64,000 nt of DNA from Pseudomonadota bacterium. Its GTDB lineage: Bacteria; Myxococcota_A; UBA796; SXON01. Numbering within the stretch: the stretch's first letter is position 1; each line of letters opens with the position of its first letter. Position numbers and translations under genes: made by a program. Below the pieces are notes generated by a model that was not told the DNA's origin, did no database searches, and saw only the letters and a program-made list of their open reading frames with translations. The DNA lies in NCBI GenBank assembly GCA_030685065.1, contig JAUXQH010000057.1, positions 1 to 64,000 of the forward strand. The letters run 5' to 3'. This document shows, piece by piece, positions 17,204-25,991 of the stretch.

Positions 17204-19671
17204 GTCCGGTTCCCGCTCATCGCGAGGCGGCCGTACAGGCGCATCAACCGCGCCGGCAGCGCGTCGAGGCGGTCGATGACCGTGTAGGCCACGTCCCCGT
17301 ACATTCGCGCGAGGTACGACGGGCCGGTGGGGTCCACCGTGACGCAGTACGGGTGGATCCCGAGCTTCCGCGCCTCCCTCAGCGCGGCCCGCGTGTCGTC
17401 CTGGGCGTAGCGATCGTAGTAGTGGTCGCACCCGCAATCGAGCGGCTTTCCGTCCGAGAGCAGGAACAGGATCCGCACGCGCGCGGGCTGTTTCTGCAGC
17501 TTGGCCGTGGCATGGCGGATCGCCGCGCCGTCCCGGTTCTCCATCTTGAACGTGATCCGGCCGATGCGTTGGCGCGCCCGGTCGTCGTAGGGCTCGGCAA
17601 ACTCCTTCGCCACGTAGAACGCCACGTGGTCCCGGCCGTAGCCGGAGAAGCCCCAGATCGCGAACGGGTCGCCGAGGGCGTGGAGCGCCTCCGCGGCCAC
17701 GATCAGCGCCTGCTTCTCGACGTCGATGATGCGTCGCGACGATCCGTCCGCCGACTCGTTCGTGGAGGACGACATGTCGATCAGGAAGGCCACGGCCACG
17801 TCGCGCTGCTCGCGCACCCGGCGGACGTACAGGCGTTCGCTCGGCTCCTGGCCGAGACGGCGCGCGATGCGCGACTCGATCACCCGGTCGATGTCGAGCT
17901 CGTCGCCGTCCACCAGGCCGCGGTGCTTCACGAGCCCCTGCGGCCGCATCGCCTCGAAGCGGCGGCGCAAGGCGTCGACGTGGCGCTTCTCGCGGCGCAT
18001 CACGTCGTCCACGAAGTCGCGCGAGCCTTCCTTGAGGCGTTGCTCGCGCACCGTGACCCACCGTGGCTTGTAGTCCTCGATGCCGGTGTCCCACTCGCGG
18101 TAGACGAACGTCTTGGCGCCGCCGACGACGTCCGGGTCGACCGGAGCGCCTCCCGCGGCGCGTGTGGGCGCGTCCGGCGTCGTCCCGTTGTCGTCCACGA
18201 TGGCGCCGCCGGGCGAGGGGTTGCGGTCGAGCATCCCCTCCATCTCTTCGTAGCTGGTGCCCTCGGCTTCCCGCCGCTCCGCGTCACGTGCCCGTCGGCG
18301 GGCGTCGGAGGGCGTCGCGTCTTCACCATGTTGGCGCATCTCGCGGAGCAGGCGCTGCGCTTCCTCCTCGACGCGCCGCTCGTCTCCGCCGGCGTGCTCG
18401 GGGCGGATGCGCGGCGCGAGCGGCGGGGGCTCGAAGAGGGCCTCGGGCAGGGGGATCTCCCCCGCCGGCCCGGGACGCTGGGGGCGCCGGCTGCCGTCAC
18501 CCTGCGGCGGCCTCCCCTCCTCGGCCCGCGACATGAGCCCTTCGACCGCCGGGTAGGCCGCGCGCACCGCCGCCGCGATGTCGGCCACGTCCACCTCGTG
18601 GATGCGGGCGAGCAGATCGACGAGGGGCGCGATCGCGGCGTCCTCCGCGACGCTGACCGGGAGCCGATCGAGCCCCCATGCATGCCGGGCCAGGGCCTCG
18701 ATCGCGCGCGCGGCCGGCGCCTTGGGGTCCGGACGCTCGCCGCGGAACGACGCCCCGAGGCGGTCGAGATCGCGCGCCACGCCGGGATAGGCACGGCGAA
18801 TGCGACCTTCGATCCGCGCGTCCTCCAGGATCTGGAACAGGTCGCGCGCCAGCGACTTGTTCAGGAACGCACGGAAGTAGCGCTCGAGCTCCCCCTCGCC
18901 GACCGCGCGCTCCGGCCACCGGCCGCCGAGCCGACCGAGCTCGAGGTCGAACGTGCCGAACTCCAGGTAGCCGACCGAGAGCGCGGTCTGGACGCGGTAG
19001 ACGAGGAAGTCGCGATCGTCCCCATAGCGGGCCACCCGCTCGGGGAGGTAGACGTGGTGCCCATCGGAGAAGGCGCTGCCGGCCCCCGCGCGCACCTGCA
19101 CGTCCTCCCCGCAGTGGGCGCGCGCGTAGAGCGTGAGCGTGCGGTTGACCTCGCTCAGGCAGACGCCCCGCTCGAGCTCGCGCGCGGCCGCCTGCCCGAC
19201 GCCCGACTCCTGTCGGAGGAAGCTCTCCGCCTTCTGGTGCGACTCGGCGTGCAGCGCGAGGGCGCGGGCGAGGAAGGCGCGCAGGGGGTCGTCTTCCATG
19301 GACGGGAGCAGATCGGGGAGCGTGCGGGCCACGAGCGCCAAGGCGGGCGACCGCACGGCGAGCACCTCGCGAAGGAGCCGGAAGTAGAGCACCCGCCTCG
19401 TCGGATCGACCCGCGCGAGCTGATCGGGGAGCGTCAGCGCCATCACCCGGGCGAGGTCACCGTCCTTCTTGGCGACGGCCACCACCAGCTCCCCGTAGGC
19501 CTCGGCCTCACGCACGCCCAGCCCCGACTCCACCGCCCCGCGGTAGCGTAGGTACGCCCTGAGCGCGCCGCCGTGCAGCCGCGCGAGCCCCACGGCCGGC
19601 CCCGCCTGGCGCAGCCGGGTGTCGATCCGGCCCAGCGTCTCGGCGAAGACGTTCTTCTTACGCTCGGCCAG
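17200..19671 (-). CDS. VWA-domain protein, NorD-like (pair 2), probable CTG start
   Basis: About 823 residues if read from a CTG at 19671, or 797 from the GTG at 19593. Upstream of the GTG the frame continues with a protein-like sequence AERKKNVFAETLGRIDTRLR, and a strong GGAGG lies 4 bases before the CTG, so the longer form is preferred. A C-terminal VWA domain has the MIDAS-type motif DMSSST, with WGFSGYGRD and LLSDGKPLD further on. A long Pro/Glu/Arg-rich linker lies at about residues 370-490. It is a distant paralogue of the VWA protein at 5606 and follows its own MoxR ATPase (stop at 19723). It probably acts with that ATPase on an unknown client. Confidence 0.82.
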   Translation of the reverse strand: MAERKKNVFAETLGRIDTRLRQAGPAVGLARLHGGALRAYLRYRGAVESGLGVREAEAYGELVVAVAKKDGDLARVMALTLPDQLARVDPTRRVLYFRLLREVLAVRSPALALVARTLPDLLPSMEDDPLRAFLARALALHAESHQKAESFLRQESGVGQAAARELERGVCLSEVNRTLTLYARAHCGEDVQVRAGAGSAFSDGHHVYLPERVARYGDDRDFLVYRVQTALSVGYLEFGTFDLELGRLGGRWPERAVGEGELERYFRAFLNKSLARDLFQILEDARIEGRIRRAYPGVARDLDRLGASFRGERPDPKAPAARAIEALARHAWGLDRLPVSVAEDAAIAPLVDLLARIHEVDVADIAAAVRAAYPAVEGLMSRAEEGRPPQGDGSRRPQRPGPAGEIPLPEALFEPPPLAPRIRPEHAGGDERRVEEEAQRLLREMRQHGEDATPSDARRRARDAERREAEGTSYEEMEGMLDRNPSPGGAIVDDNGTTPDAPTRAAGGAPVDPDVVGGAKTFVYREWDTGIEDYKPRWVTVREQRLKEGSRDFVDDVMRREKRHVDALRRRFEAMRPQGLVKHRGLVDGDELDIDRVIESRIARRLGQEPSERLYVRRVREQRDVAVAFLIDMSSSTNESADGSSRRIIDVEKQALIVAAEALHALGDPFAIWGFSGYGRDHVAFYVAKEFAEPYDDRARQRIGRITFKMENRDGAAIRHATAKLQKQPARVRILFLLSDGKPLDCGCDHYYDRYAQDDTRAALREARKLGIHPYCVTVDPTGPSYLARMYGDVAYTVIDRLDALPARLMRLYGRLAMSGNRT

Positions 19672-19675
19672 CGAT

Positions 19676-19680
19676 CCTCC
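19676..19680 (-). promoter_or_regulatory. Shine-Dalgarno GGAGG before a CTG start
   Basis: The minus strand reads GAGGGAGGATCGCTG, placing GGAGG 4 bases before the CTG at 19671. No ATG, GTG or TTG occurs in frame between the upstream stop and the GTG at 19593. This supports a CTG initiation codon for the second VWA gene. Confidence 0.5.
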
Positions 19681-19722
19681 CTCGGCGCCGCGCTCGGCTG
19701 CTCCGCCAAAGATGACACCCGC

Positions 19723-20535
19723 TCAGAAGAAGTCCGCGGCGATCTCCTCGATCGTGCGCTGGAGATCCCGGTCGTCCGTGAGGGTCCGGGTGAACGAGGC
19801 GCGGCAGGCCGCGCGCGGCTCGACCCCCTGCGCGAACAGCTTCGCGCAGTACACGAGCAGCCGGGTGGACACCCCCTCCTCCAACCCGCGATCCGTCAGG
19901 TTGCGGATCTTCTCGGCCACCTTCACGAGGCGGCTGGCGCGCTCGTAATCGAGGCCCGCCTCCCGGATGAGCACGTCACGCTCTACATCCGCGCTCGGAT
20001 ACTTGAAGTCGATGCTCACGAAGCGCTGCCGGGTGGACGGCTTGAGCTCCTTGAGGATGGACTGATACCCGGGGTTGTAGCTGATCACCATCATGAACTC
20101 GTCCGGCGCGCGCAGCACGGTGGCGAGGCGATCGATGGGGAGGATGCGGCGGTCGTCCGTCAGGGGGTGGATGACCACGAGCGAGTCCTTCCGGGCCTCG
20201 ACCACCTCGTCCAGGTAGACGATCGCGCCGTGGCGCACCGCCGTCGTGAGCGGCCCATCCACCCAAACCGTCTCGTCTCCCTGGAGGAGAAAGCGCCCGA
20301 GCAGATCCGACGCGGCGAGGTCCTCGTGGCAGGCCACGGTGATCAGCGGACGCCCGAGGCGCCACGCCATGTGCGCCACGAACCGCGTCTTTCCGCAACC
20401 GGTCGGCCCTTTGAGCAATACGGGGAGCTGGGCCCGCCACGCGCTCTCGAACAACCCCACTTCGTCCGACGAGGGGAGATAGAATGGTTCGCGGCGGACG
20501 AGATAGTCTTCTACGGCGGGGGTGAGCTGGCGCAC
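19723..20535 (-). CDS. MoxR/NorQ/CbbQ-type AAA+ ATPase (pair 2)
   Basis: 270 residues from GTG 20535. Walker A is GPTGCGKT in the context [13 protein letters not shown], identical to that of the first MoxR protein; Walker B is [16 protein letters not shown] and STRQRF follow. Similarity to the ATPase at 4832 runs along the whole length, so the two are paralogues. It is first in a minus-strand run with the second VWA gene, the hydrolase-like gene and the acidic gene. It is transcribed divergently from the aminotransferase gene; the 122-base gap between them should contain both promoters, but no clear boxes were seen. Confidence 0.88.
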   Translation of the reverse strand: MRQLTPAVEDYLVRREPFYLPSSDEVGLFESAWRAQLPVLLKGPTGCGKTRFVAHMAWRLGRPLITVACHEDLAASDLLGRFLLQGDETVWVDGPLTTAVRHGAIVYLDEVVEARKDSLVVIHPLTDDRRILPIDRLATVLRAPDEFMMVISYNPGYQSILKELKPSTRQRFVSIDFKYPSADVERDVLIREAGLDYERASRLVKVAEKIRNLTDRGLEEGVSTRLLVYCAKLFAQGVEPRAACRASFTRTLTDDRDLQRTIEEIAADFF

Positions 20536-20657
20536 GCCTCGAAGCTATGCGGGGCTCGAGCCCGCGGCCACCGCTGGTTCAGGGCCAGCCCCCCTTCCCA
20601 TCACCCAGCCATCGCACAGGCACCGCCCCTGAGCGGCATCGAGCAGCGGGACGGCCC

Positions 20658-21902
20658 ATGACCCCATCCGAACTTCATTCGTTGCTGCAGGACGGCCACC
20701 CCGGTGCGCTTCGCCTGCTCTCGCCGCTCGGCCACCGCGCGGCCATGCCGCTCGGGATCCCCCAACAGGCCGAGCAGGCGCGCGGCGCGCTTCGGAAGGC
20801 CACGATCGGGCAGATCACGGACGGCGCGGGCAAGCCCCTCGCCCTGCCCTCGTTGGTGCGGTACTTCTCGGGCTTTCCGGACACGAGCTCGCTGCTCTAC
20901 GCGTCCCAGTACGGGCTGCTGTCGCTCCGACAGGCGTGGGCGCGGCAGATGGCGCTGCCCGACGGCACGCCGGCGAGCCTGCCGGTCGTCGCGTCCGGGA
21001 TCACGCACGGCATCGCGTTGTGCGCGGATCTGTTCACCGGGCCGGACGTGCCCGTCGTCGTCGCGACCCCCTACTGGGACAACTACGACCAGATCTTCAC
21101 CATGCGCACCGGCGCCCCGCTGCTGACGTACCCGTTCTTCGGCCCCGATCGCCGCTTCAACGTCGCGGGGCTCGCCGCCACGCTGGCGCGGCTCGACGGC
21201 CCGGCGATGGTGCTGCTCAACTTCCCGTCCAACCCCACCGGCTACTCGCCGTACCCGGACGAGGTGCAGGCCCTGGTGCGCCTCCTGAGCGCCCACCCGC
21301 ACCCGCTGTGCATCGTCTGTGACGACGCGTACAACGGCCTGTTCTTCGACCCCGCCCTCTACGGCAAGAGCCTCTACGGCGCGCTGGCGGCCGCGGTGGA
21401 CAAGGCGCGTGCGCTGGTGTGCAAGGTCGACGGCGCGACGAAAGAGCTCGTGTTCTTCGGCGGGCGCATCGGGTTCCTCACGTTCTCGGCGGACGGCGCC
21501 GCGGGGCAGGCGCTCGCGGAGAAGGCCGCCGCGGTGCTCCGCGGAACCGTATCGAGCGTGTGCACACCGTCGCAAGCGGCCGTGCTCGGCGCCCTGTCGT
21601 CGGCCACGTTGTCAGAGGAGCGGGCGGCCGTGCTCCGCGTGCTCGACGAGCGATACCGCGCGCTCCGGGAGAGCCTGGCGGCCAACGGGCTCGACGCGCT
21701 CCCGTTCAACAGCGGGTGCTTCGCCCTGCTCCCCCTCGCCGAGGGCCAGAACGCCGAGGCCGCGCGCCAACGGCTCCTGAAGGAGCAGTCGGTCGGCGTG
21801 ATCGCGGTGCCTCGCGCCAACGCCCTCCGCATCGCCTTCTGCTCGATCGAGGCCGCGGACATCCCCGATCTCGTCTCCCGCGTCGTCGCCGGGCTGGTGT
21901 GA
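20658..21902 (+). CDS. PLP-dependent aminotransferase, class I/II
   Basis: 414 residues, fold type I. The Schiff-base lysine is probably Lys262 in GATKELVFFGG; NFPSNPTG is the family Asn motif, and CDDAYNGLFF contains the Asp that binds the pyridine nitrogen; the C-terminal Arg is in ALRIAF. Substrates cannot be deduced; such enzymes interconvert amino acids and 2-oxo acids. The N-terminus is longer than typical and starts at ATG 20658, chosen as the first ATG before recognisable sequence. The stop overlaps the GTG start of the next lipoprotein gene, indicating coupling. Confidence 0.85.
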   Translation: MTPSELHSLLQDGHPGALRLLSPLGHRAAMPLGIPQQAEQARGALRKATIGQITDGAGKPLALPSLVRYFSGFPDTSSLLYASQYGLLSLRQAWARQMALPDGTPASLPVVASGITHGIALCADLFTGPDVPVVVATPYWDNYDQIFTMRTGAPLLTYPFFGPDRRFNVAGLAATLARLDGPAMVLLNFPSNPTGYSPYPDEVQALVRLLSAHPHPLCIVCDDAYNGLFFDPALYGKSLYGALAAAVDKARALVCKVDGATKELVFFGGRIGFLTFSADGAAGQALAEKAAAVLRGTVSSVCTPSQAAVLGALSSATLSEERAAVLRVLDERYRALRESLAANGLDALPFNSGCFALLPLAEGQNAEAARQRLLKEQSVGVIAVPRANALRIAFCSIEAADIPDLVSRVVAGLV

Positions 21903-22645
21903 TCCTCCTCGCGCTCCTGGGCTGCCTCGATCGCCTGCTCGAGAGCCCCTACGTGCTCGCCACCGGCCTGGGGGACGTGCGTTCCGTCGCGCCGAGCACG
22001 GATGGGCGGCTGTGGGTCGCCGCGTCCACCGGCGTGTACGCGATCGACGGGGAGGGCCGCGCCGAGCGCATCGAAGAGGCCCCCGCCCTCGCGGTCGCCT
22101 CGCATCCGGACCGCACCTACGTGCTCCGCGACGGGCGGGTGACCTGGGGCGGAGGTGCCGGCCTCGACGCGCCCGGCGCCGTCGACATCCTCGGGGGGCA
22201 CGACGCGCTGGTCGTGCTCTACCCGGATCACTACGAGCGCATCGGCCCGGGTGACCCGAGCGGGGCGCCACGCCACCTGGCGCGCCTCGGCGGAACGCTC
22301 GACGCCCGCGCCGTCGCGCTGGGGCCCGACGGCGGCTGGATCGTCGTGAGCGAACATGCGCTTCAAAACGTGGGAGCGGACGGGGCGGTCACGACCGTGA
22401 TCGATGGCCTCGTCGACGCGCGCGCCGCGGTCGTCGACGTGAAGGGGCGCATCTACGTCGCCCAGGGAGACCCCCAGGAGCTCTGGCGGGTCGATCCCGG
22501 CGCTCCTTCCCCCCTGGTGTCGGTGGCCCGCTGGCTCGGCGATCCCAAGGACCTCCACTTCGGCGTCGGCGGCCTGCTGGCGACCGAGAACACCTACGTG
22601 GCCAACGGCGCGGGCACCCTCGAGTACGTGCGCCCGCCGCCCTGA
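21899..22645 (+). CDS. Predicted lipoprotein, propeller-like
   Basis: 248 residues from GTG 21899 (GTGA overlap with the aminotransferase stop). A very short signal peptide ends in the lipobox LALLGC. The body has repeated short beta segments with Gly-Asp/Trp turns (TDGRLWVAAS, PDGGWIVVS, VKGRIYVAQ, NTYVANG), suggesting a small beta-propeller of SMP-30/NHL style. No catalytic site is evident. Its tight coupling to an aminotransferase has no obvious functional explanation. Confidence 0.7.
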   Translation: MILLALLGCLDRLLESPYVLATGLGDVRSVAPSTDGRLWVAASTGVYAIDGEGRAERIEEAPALAVASHPDRTYVLRDGRVTWGGGAGLDAPGAVDILGGHDALVVLYPDHYERIGPGDPSGAPRHLARLGGTLDARAVALGPDGGWIVVSEHALQNVGADGAVTTVIDGLVDARAAVVDVKGRIYVAQGDPQELWRVDPGAPSPLVSVARWLGDPKDLHFGVGGLLATENTYVANGAGTLEYVRPPP

Positions 22646-22694
22646 TCGCGCTCGCCTCCGTGCCCACGCGGAGTCACGCCGGATAAGAGGGGCC

Positions 22695-23630
22695 ATGGAA
22701 CGCTTTCCCTCCGACCTCCTCGGCGCGATCGACGATCTCCGCCGCGAGCGCAACGCCATCATCCTGGCGCACTACTACCAGGAGCCCGACATCCAGGACG
22801 TGGCGGACGTGATCGGGGACTCGCTGCAGCTCGCCAAGGCGGCGCAGAAGGCCGACGCGGACGTGATCCTGTTCTGCGGCGTGCACTTCATGGCCGAGAC
22901 CGCGAAGATCCTCAACCCCGACCGTATCGTCGTCATCCCCGACATGGCCGCGGGGTGCTCCCTCGCCAGCGGGTGCCCGGCCCCGGCGCTCCGGCGGATG
23001 AAGGAGAGGCTGCCCGATCACAAGGTCGTCTCCTACATCAACTGCTCCGCGGCCGTCAAAGCCGAGAGCGACATCATCTGCACTTCGTCGAACGCCGAGC
23101 GCGTGATCAACTCCTTCGGTCCCGACGAGAAGATCCTGTTCGCGCCCGATCGCAACCTCGGCGCGTGGCTCCAGAAGCGCACCGGCCGCACCATGGCGCT
23201 GTGGCAGAGCACCTGCATCGTCCACGAGACCTTCAACGAGCGGAAGCTCATCGAGCTCCGGGTCCGCCACCCGAAGGCCAAGGTGGTCGCCCACCCCGAA
23301 TGTGAGCCGAACATCCTCGACAAGGCCGACTTCATCGGGTCGACCTCGGCGCTGCTCACCTACGTCGAGACGAGCGACGCCCCCGCGTTCATCGTCGCGA
23401 CCGAGTCGGGCATCCTCCACCAGATGAAGAAGGCGGCGCCGGGCAAGGAGCTCATCCCGCTGCCCGGCATGCAGGAAAACTGCGCCTGCAACGAGTGCCC
23501 CTTCATGCGGCTCAACACGCTCGAGAAGATGTTCCTCGCCCTGCGGGACCTCCAGCCGCGCATCGAGATGGACGAGGACCTGCGCCGCCGCGCGCTGGTG
23601 CCCCTCGAGCGGATGATGGCGTTGGGGTAG
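22695..23630 (+). CDS. nadA: Quinolinate synthase
   Basis: 311 residues. Condenses iminoaspartate with dihydroxyacetone phosphate to quinolinate in de novo NAD synthesis, using a [4Fe-4S] cluster. Diagnostic segments are ILAHYYQ, DSLQLA, GVHFMAETAKIL and PDMAAGCSLA. The cluster ligands by position are Cys88 (AAGC), Cys174 (QSTCIVHE) and Cys268 (NECPFM). The length fits the short NadA type. No nadB or nadC lies nearby in the window. It ends 6 bases from a convergent lipoprotein gene. Confidence 0.95.
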   Translation: MERFPSDLLGAIDDLRRERNAIILAHYYQEPDIQDVADVIGDSLQLAKAAQKADADVILFCGVHFMAETAKILNPDRIVVIPDMAAGCSLASGCPAPALRRMKERLPDHKVVSYINCSAAVKAESDIICTSSNAERVINSFGPDEKILFAPDRNLGAWLQKRTGRTMALWQSTCIVHETFNERKLIELRVRHPKAKVVAHPECEPNILDKADFIGSTSALLTYVETSDAPAFIVATESGILHQMKKAAPGKELIPLPGMQENCACNECPFMRLNTLEKMFLALRDLQPRIEMDEDLRRRALVPLERMMALG

Positions 23631-23636
23631 CGGTGC

Positions 23637-24062
23637 CTACTCGCACACCGACTGGTCGACCGTGATGTAGACGAGATCCCCCGCATACGGCTCGATCGGC
23701 GTGTGGTCCGCGCTCGAGAGCTCGACCTTGAGCTGGTAGTAGCCGTCGATGATGTCCGTCACGACGATCTGCTCGCCGGAGAACATCCAGTCGTCCTCCT
23801 CCTGCCCGTTCAGCGAGAGATCGATGTGACCAGTGCCGGGCTCGGGCACGTCGGTGTCGTCCGGAAACGGATCGACCAACGTGATGCCGGTGACCTCGGT
23901 GGTCACCACGAGCGGCGTGCCGCACACGGTCGCCTCGTCCACGGGGGCCAGGATGGAGATGGTGGCCACGTCGCTGCCGGTGTCGTCGGCGGGGCCGGTG
24001 TCGTCGGCGGGGCCGCTGTCGTCGGCGGGGCCGGTACATGCGAGGAGGAAGAGCAGGGTCAC
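23637..24062 (-). CDS. Small lipoprotein with PADDTG repeats
   Basis: 141 residues from GTG 24062. The signal peptide ends in LLAC; directly after the cysteine come three Pro-Ala-Asp-Asp-Thr/Ser-Gly repeats. The rest is a single beta-sandwich-like domain (ISILAPVDEATV, HIDLSLNGQ, YQLKVELSSADH, LVYITVDQ) with two cysteines. It is a paralogue of the lipoprotein at 25548-25913. It is probably an outer-membrane-anchored surface protein of unknown role. Confidence 0.75.
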   Translation of the reverse strand: MTLLFLLACTGPADDSGPADDTGPADDTGSDVATISILAPVDEATVCGTPLVVTTEVTGITLVDPFPDDTDVPEPGTGHIDLSLNGQEEDDWMFSGEQIVVTDIIDGYYQLKVELSSADHTPIEPYAGDLVYITVDQSVCE

Positions 24063-24136
24063 GCCCCACCGATAGCCGCGCGGCGGGGCGGTGTCACCTC
24101 CCTTGCGGCGTGCGGGTCGTCAGCGCAAGTTGGGTC

Positions 24137-25543
24137 ATGCGCGCGATCGTTGCCTCCACCCTCTTCGCCGGCCTCCTCGGCTGCCCCGGCGGCGATCCGA
24201 AGCCCGAGCCCGACGAACCCGATCCCACCTCGCTCGTCGAGGCCTCGGCGGCCCTCCGGGGGGACGCGGGTGACCTCGCGGGGAGCGCCGTCGCCGGCGG
24301 TGACCTCGACGGGGATGGAGCCGAGGACCTCGTCGTGGCGGGGCTCGGCGGGCGGGTGACCTGCGTGTGGCCGGGCCCGGTGACCGGAGAGCGCGTGCTC
24401 AGGGACGCTCCCTCGTGCCTCGGGCAGGCCGACGACTACGACTTCGCCGGCTACGCGATCGCGGCCGGGGTCGACCTCGATGGAGACGGCGCCGATGAGC
24501 TCCTGGTGGGCGGTCCGGGCAGCGATTTGGGCGTGGAGGCGGGCGGCGCGGCCTGGCTCCTCTTCGGCCCGCTTCCGCTGGGTGTCACCTCCGTGGCGGA
24601 GGCGCCCGTGAGTTGGGCCGGGGCCGCCGCGGGCGACAGCCTCGGGATCGCGGTGGCGTTCGCGGGCGACGCGGATGGGGATGCCACCGGCGACATCCTG
24701 CTCGGCGCGCCGGGCAGCGATCTGGGCGCCCGCGAGGAGGGCGCCGTGCTCCTGATGGCGACCACCGGCGTGACACTCGCGACGTTCGTGGGCGGCGGCG
24801 CCCCGGTGGAGAGCCCGAGCAAGCACGCCGAGAACGTCACCGGTGACGGCGTGGGCACCGCCCTCTGCCGGGGCGGCGACCTCGACGGGGACGGCCTGGA
24901 CGACGTTGTCGTCGGGTTTCCCGGGTGGGATGGAGGGCCGGAGGACGGAGGGAGCGAGAACGGCGGCGCCGTCGGGATCTTCAGCGGGCCCATCGCTCCC
25001 GGGGTGTGGACGTTCGACGACGCCGAGCGGCGGCTCCTCGGCACGGAGGCCGGCGCCTACCTGGGCGGGGCCGTCGCGTGCGGTGGCGACACCGACGGGG
25101 ATGGGCTCGGCGAGCTGCTCGTCGGGGCGGACGCGGCGGGCGCGGGGAGCGCCCACCTGTGGCGCGGGGACTTCGTGGCCCCCACCCTCTTCGTCGGCAC
25201 CGACGATGGCGATCAGGCGGGCTACGCCGTGTCCTTCGTGCCGGATCCCGACGGGGACGGCGTGGCCATCGGCGCCCCCTCGGCGGACGGTCCCGACGGC
25301 GACGGCGTGCGCGTGGACAGCGGGCTGATCGCCCTCTTCCGCACCCCCGCGGACGGCACCCACGCCCTCGCGGACGCCGACGCGCGCTGGGCGGGAGAAG
25401 GCGCGGGCGACCTCGCGGGGACGGCCCTGGTGGGCCTCGCGGACCTCGACGGGATCGGCACGCCCGGGCTGCTCGTCGGCGCGCCCTACAACCGCGACGC
25501 GGCGCCCATCGGGGGCGCTGCCTACGGGATCCCCTTCCCCTGA
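24137..25543 (+). CDS. FG-GAP repeat lipoprotein (integrin-alpha-like propeller)
   Basis: 468 residues from ATG 24137. The signal peptide ends in the lipobox GLLGC, followed by an acidic Pro-rich linker. Repeated calcium-binding FG-GAP modules follow, each with DxDGDGxxD loops, for example GDLDGDGAEDLVVAG, GVDLDGDGADELLVG and GGDLDGDGLDDVVVG. These fold into a seven-bladed propeller in integrins and bacterial adhesins. It probably sits on the cell surface. Paralogous small lipoproteins lie on the opposite strand on both sides (23637 and 25548), with only 4 bases to the second. Confidence 0.82.
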   Translation: MRAIVASTLFAGLLGCPGGDPKPEPDEPDPTSLVEASAALRGDAGDLAGSAVAGGDLDGDGAEDLVVAGLGGRVTCVWPGPVTGERVLRDAPSCLGQADDYDFAGYAIAAGVDLDGDGADELLVGGPGSDLGVEAGGAAWLLFGPLPLGVTSVAEAPVSWAGAAAGDSLGIAVAFAGDADGDATGDILLGAPGSDLGAREEGAVLLMATTGVTLATFVGGGAPVESPSKHAENVTGDGVGTALCRGGDLDGDGLDDVVVGFPGWDGGPEDGGSENGGAVGIFSGPIAPGVWTFDDAERRLLGTEAGAYLGGAVACGGDTDGDGLGELLVGADAAGAGSAHLWRGDFVAPTLFVGTDDGDQAGYAVSFVPDPDGDGVAIGAPSADGPDGDGVRVDSGLIALFRTPADGTHALADADARWAGEGAGDLAGTALVGLADLDGIGTPGLLVGAPYNRDAAPIGGAAYGIPFP

Positions 25544-25547
25544 CGGC

Positions 25548-25913
25548 CTACTCGACCGTGATCGTGATCTCGTCACCGACCGCGGGGTCGAGCGGATCGC
25601 CGTCGGCGAACGTCAGCTCGGCGCCGATCGTGTGGCTCCCGGCGTCCGCCAGGGTGACGGTGAACTGGGTCTCCGCCGTGGTGAGGGCCACCGCGCCGTC
25701 GACCGTCACCGTGATGTAGCCTTCGGGCGCGCCCTCGTTGTGCTTCGCCGGGGCCTCCAACGTGAAGCCGTCCACGATGACGGAGACCGCTACGTCCCCC
25801 GCGGGGACCGTGTCCCCGTCGACCGGATCGAGGAAGGTGAGGGTGGCCGCGTCCTCGACCGCCGTGTCTTCGTGGGCGCCGGTGCATGCGAGGAGGAGGG
25901 AGAGGATCAGCAT
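25548..25913 (-). CDS. Small lipoprotein, single beta-sandwich domain
   Basis: 121 residues from ATG 25913. The lipobox is LLLAC, followed by TGAHEDTAVED, a DTA-type motif. The mature part (FLDPVDGDTV, VSVIVDGFTL, GYITVTVDG, DEITITVE) aligns with the lipoprotein at 23637-24062 over its full length, giving an Ig-like fold of perhaps seven strands. It lacks the tandem PADDTG repeats of its paralogue. Function unknown. Confidence 0.75.
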   Translation of the reverse strand: MLILSLLLACTGAHEDTAVEDAATLTFLDPVDGDTVPAGDVAVSVIVDGFTLEAPAKHNEGAPEGYITVTVDGAVALTTAETQFTVTLADAGSHTIGAELTFADGDPLDPAVGDEITITVE

Positions 25914-25991
25914 GGGGGCTCCGTGAGGTTCGAGGGCTGCGCTCCCGACGTTAACGTGGGGCTCCGCGCCGAGCCGCGCGACGCTACCGAG

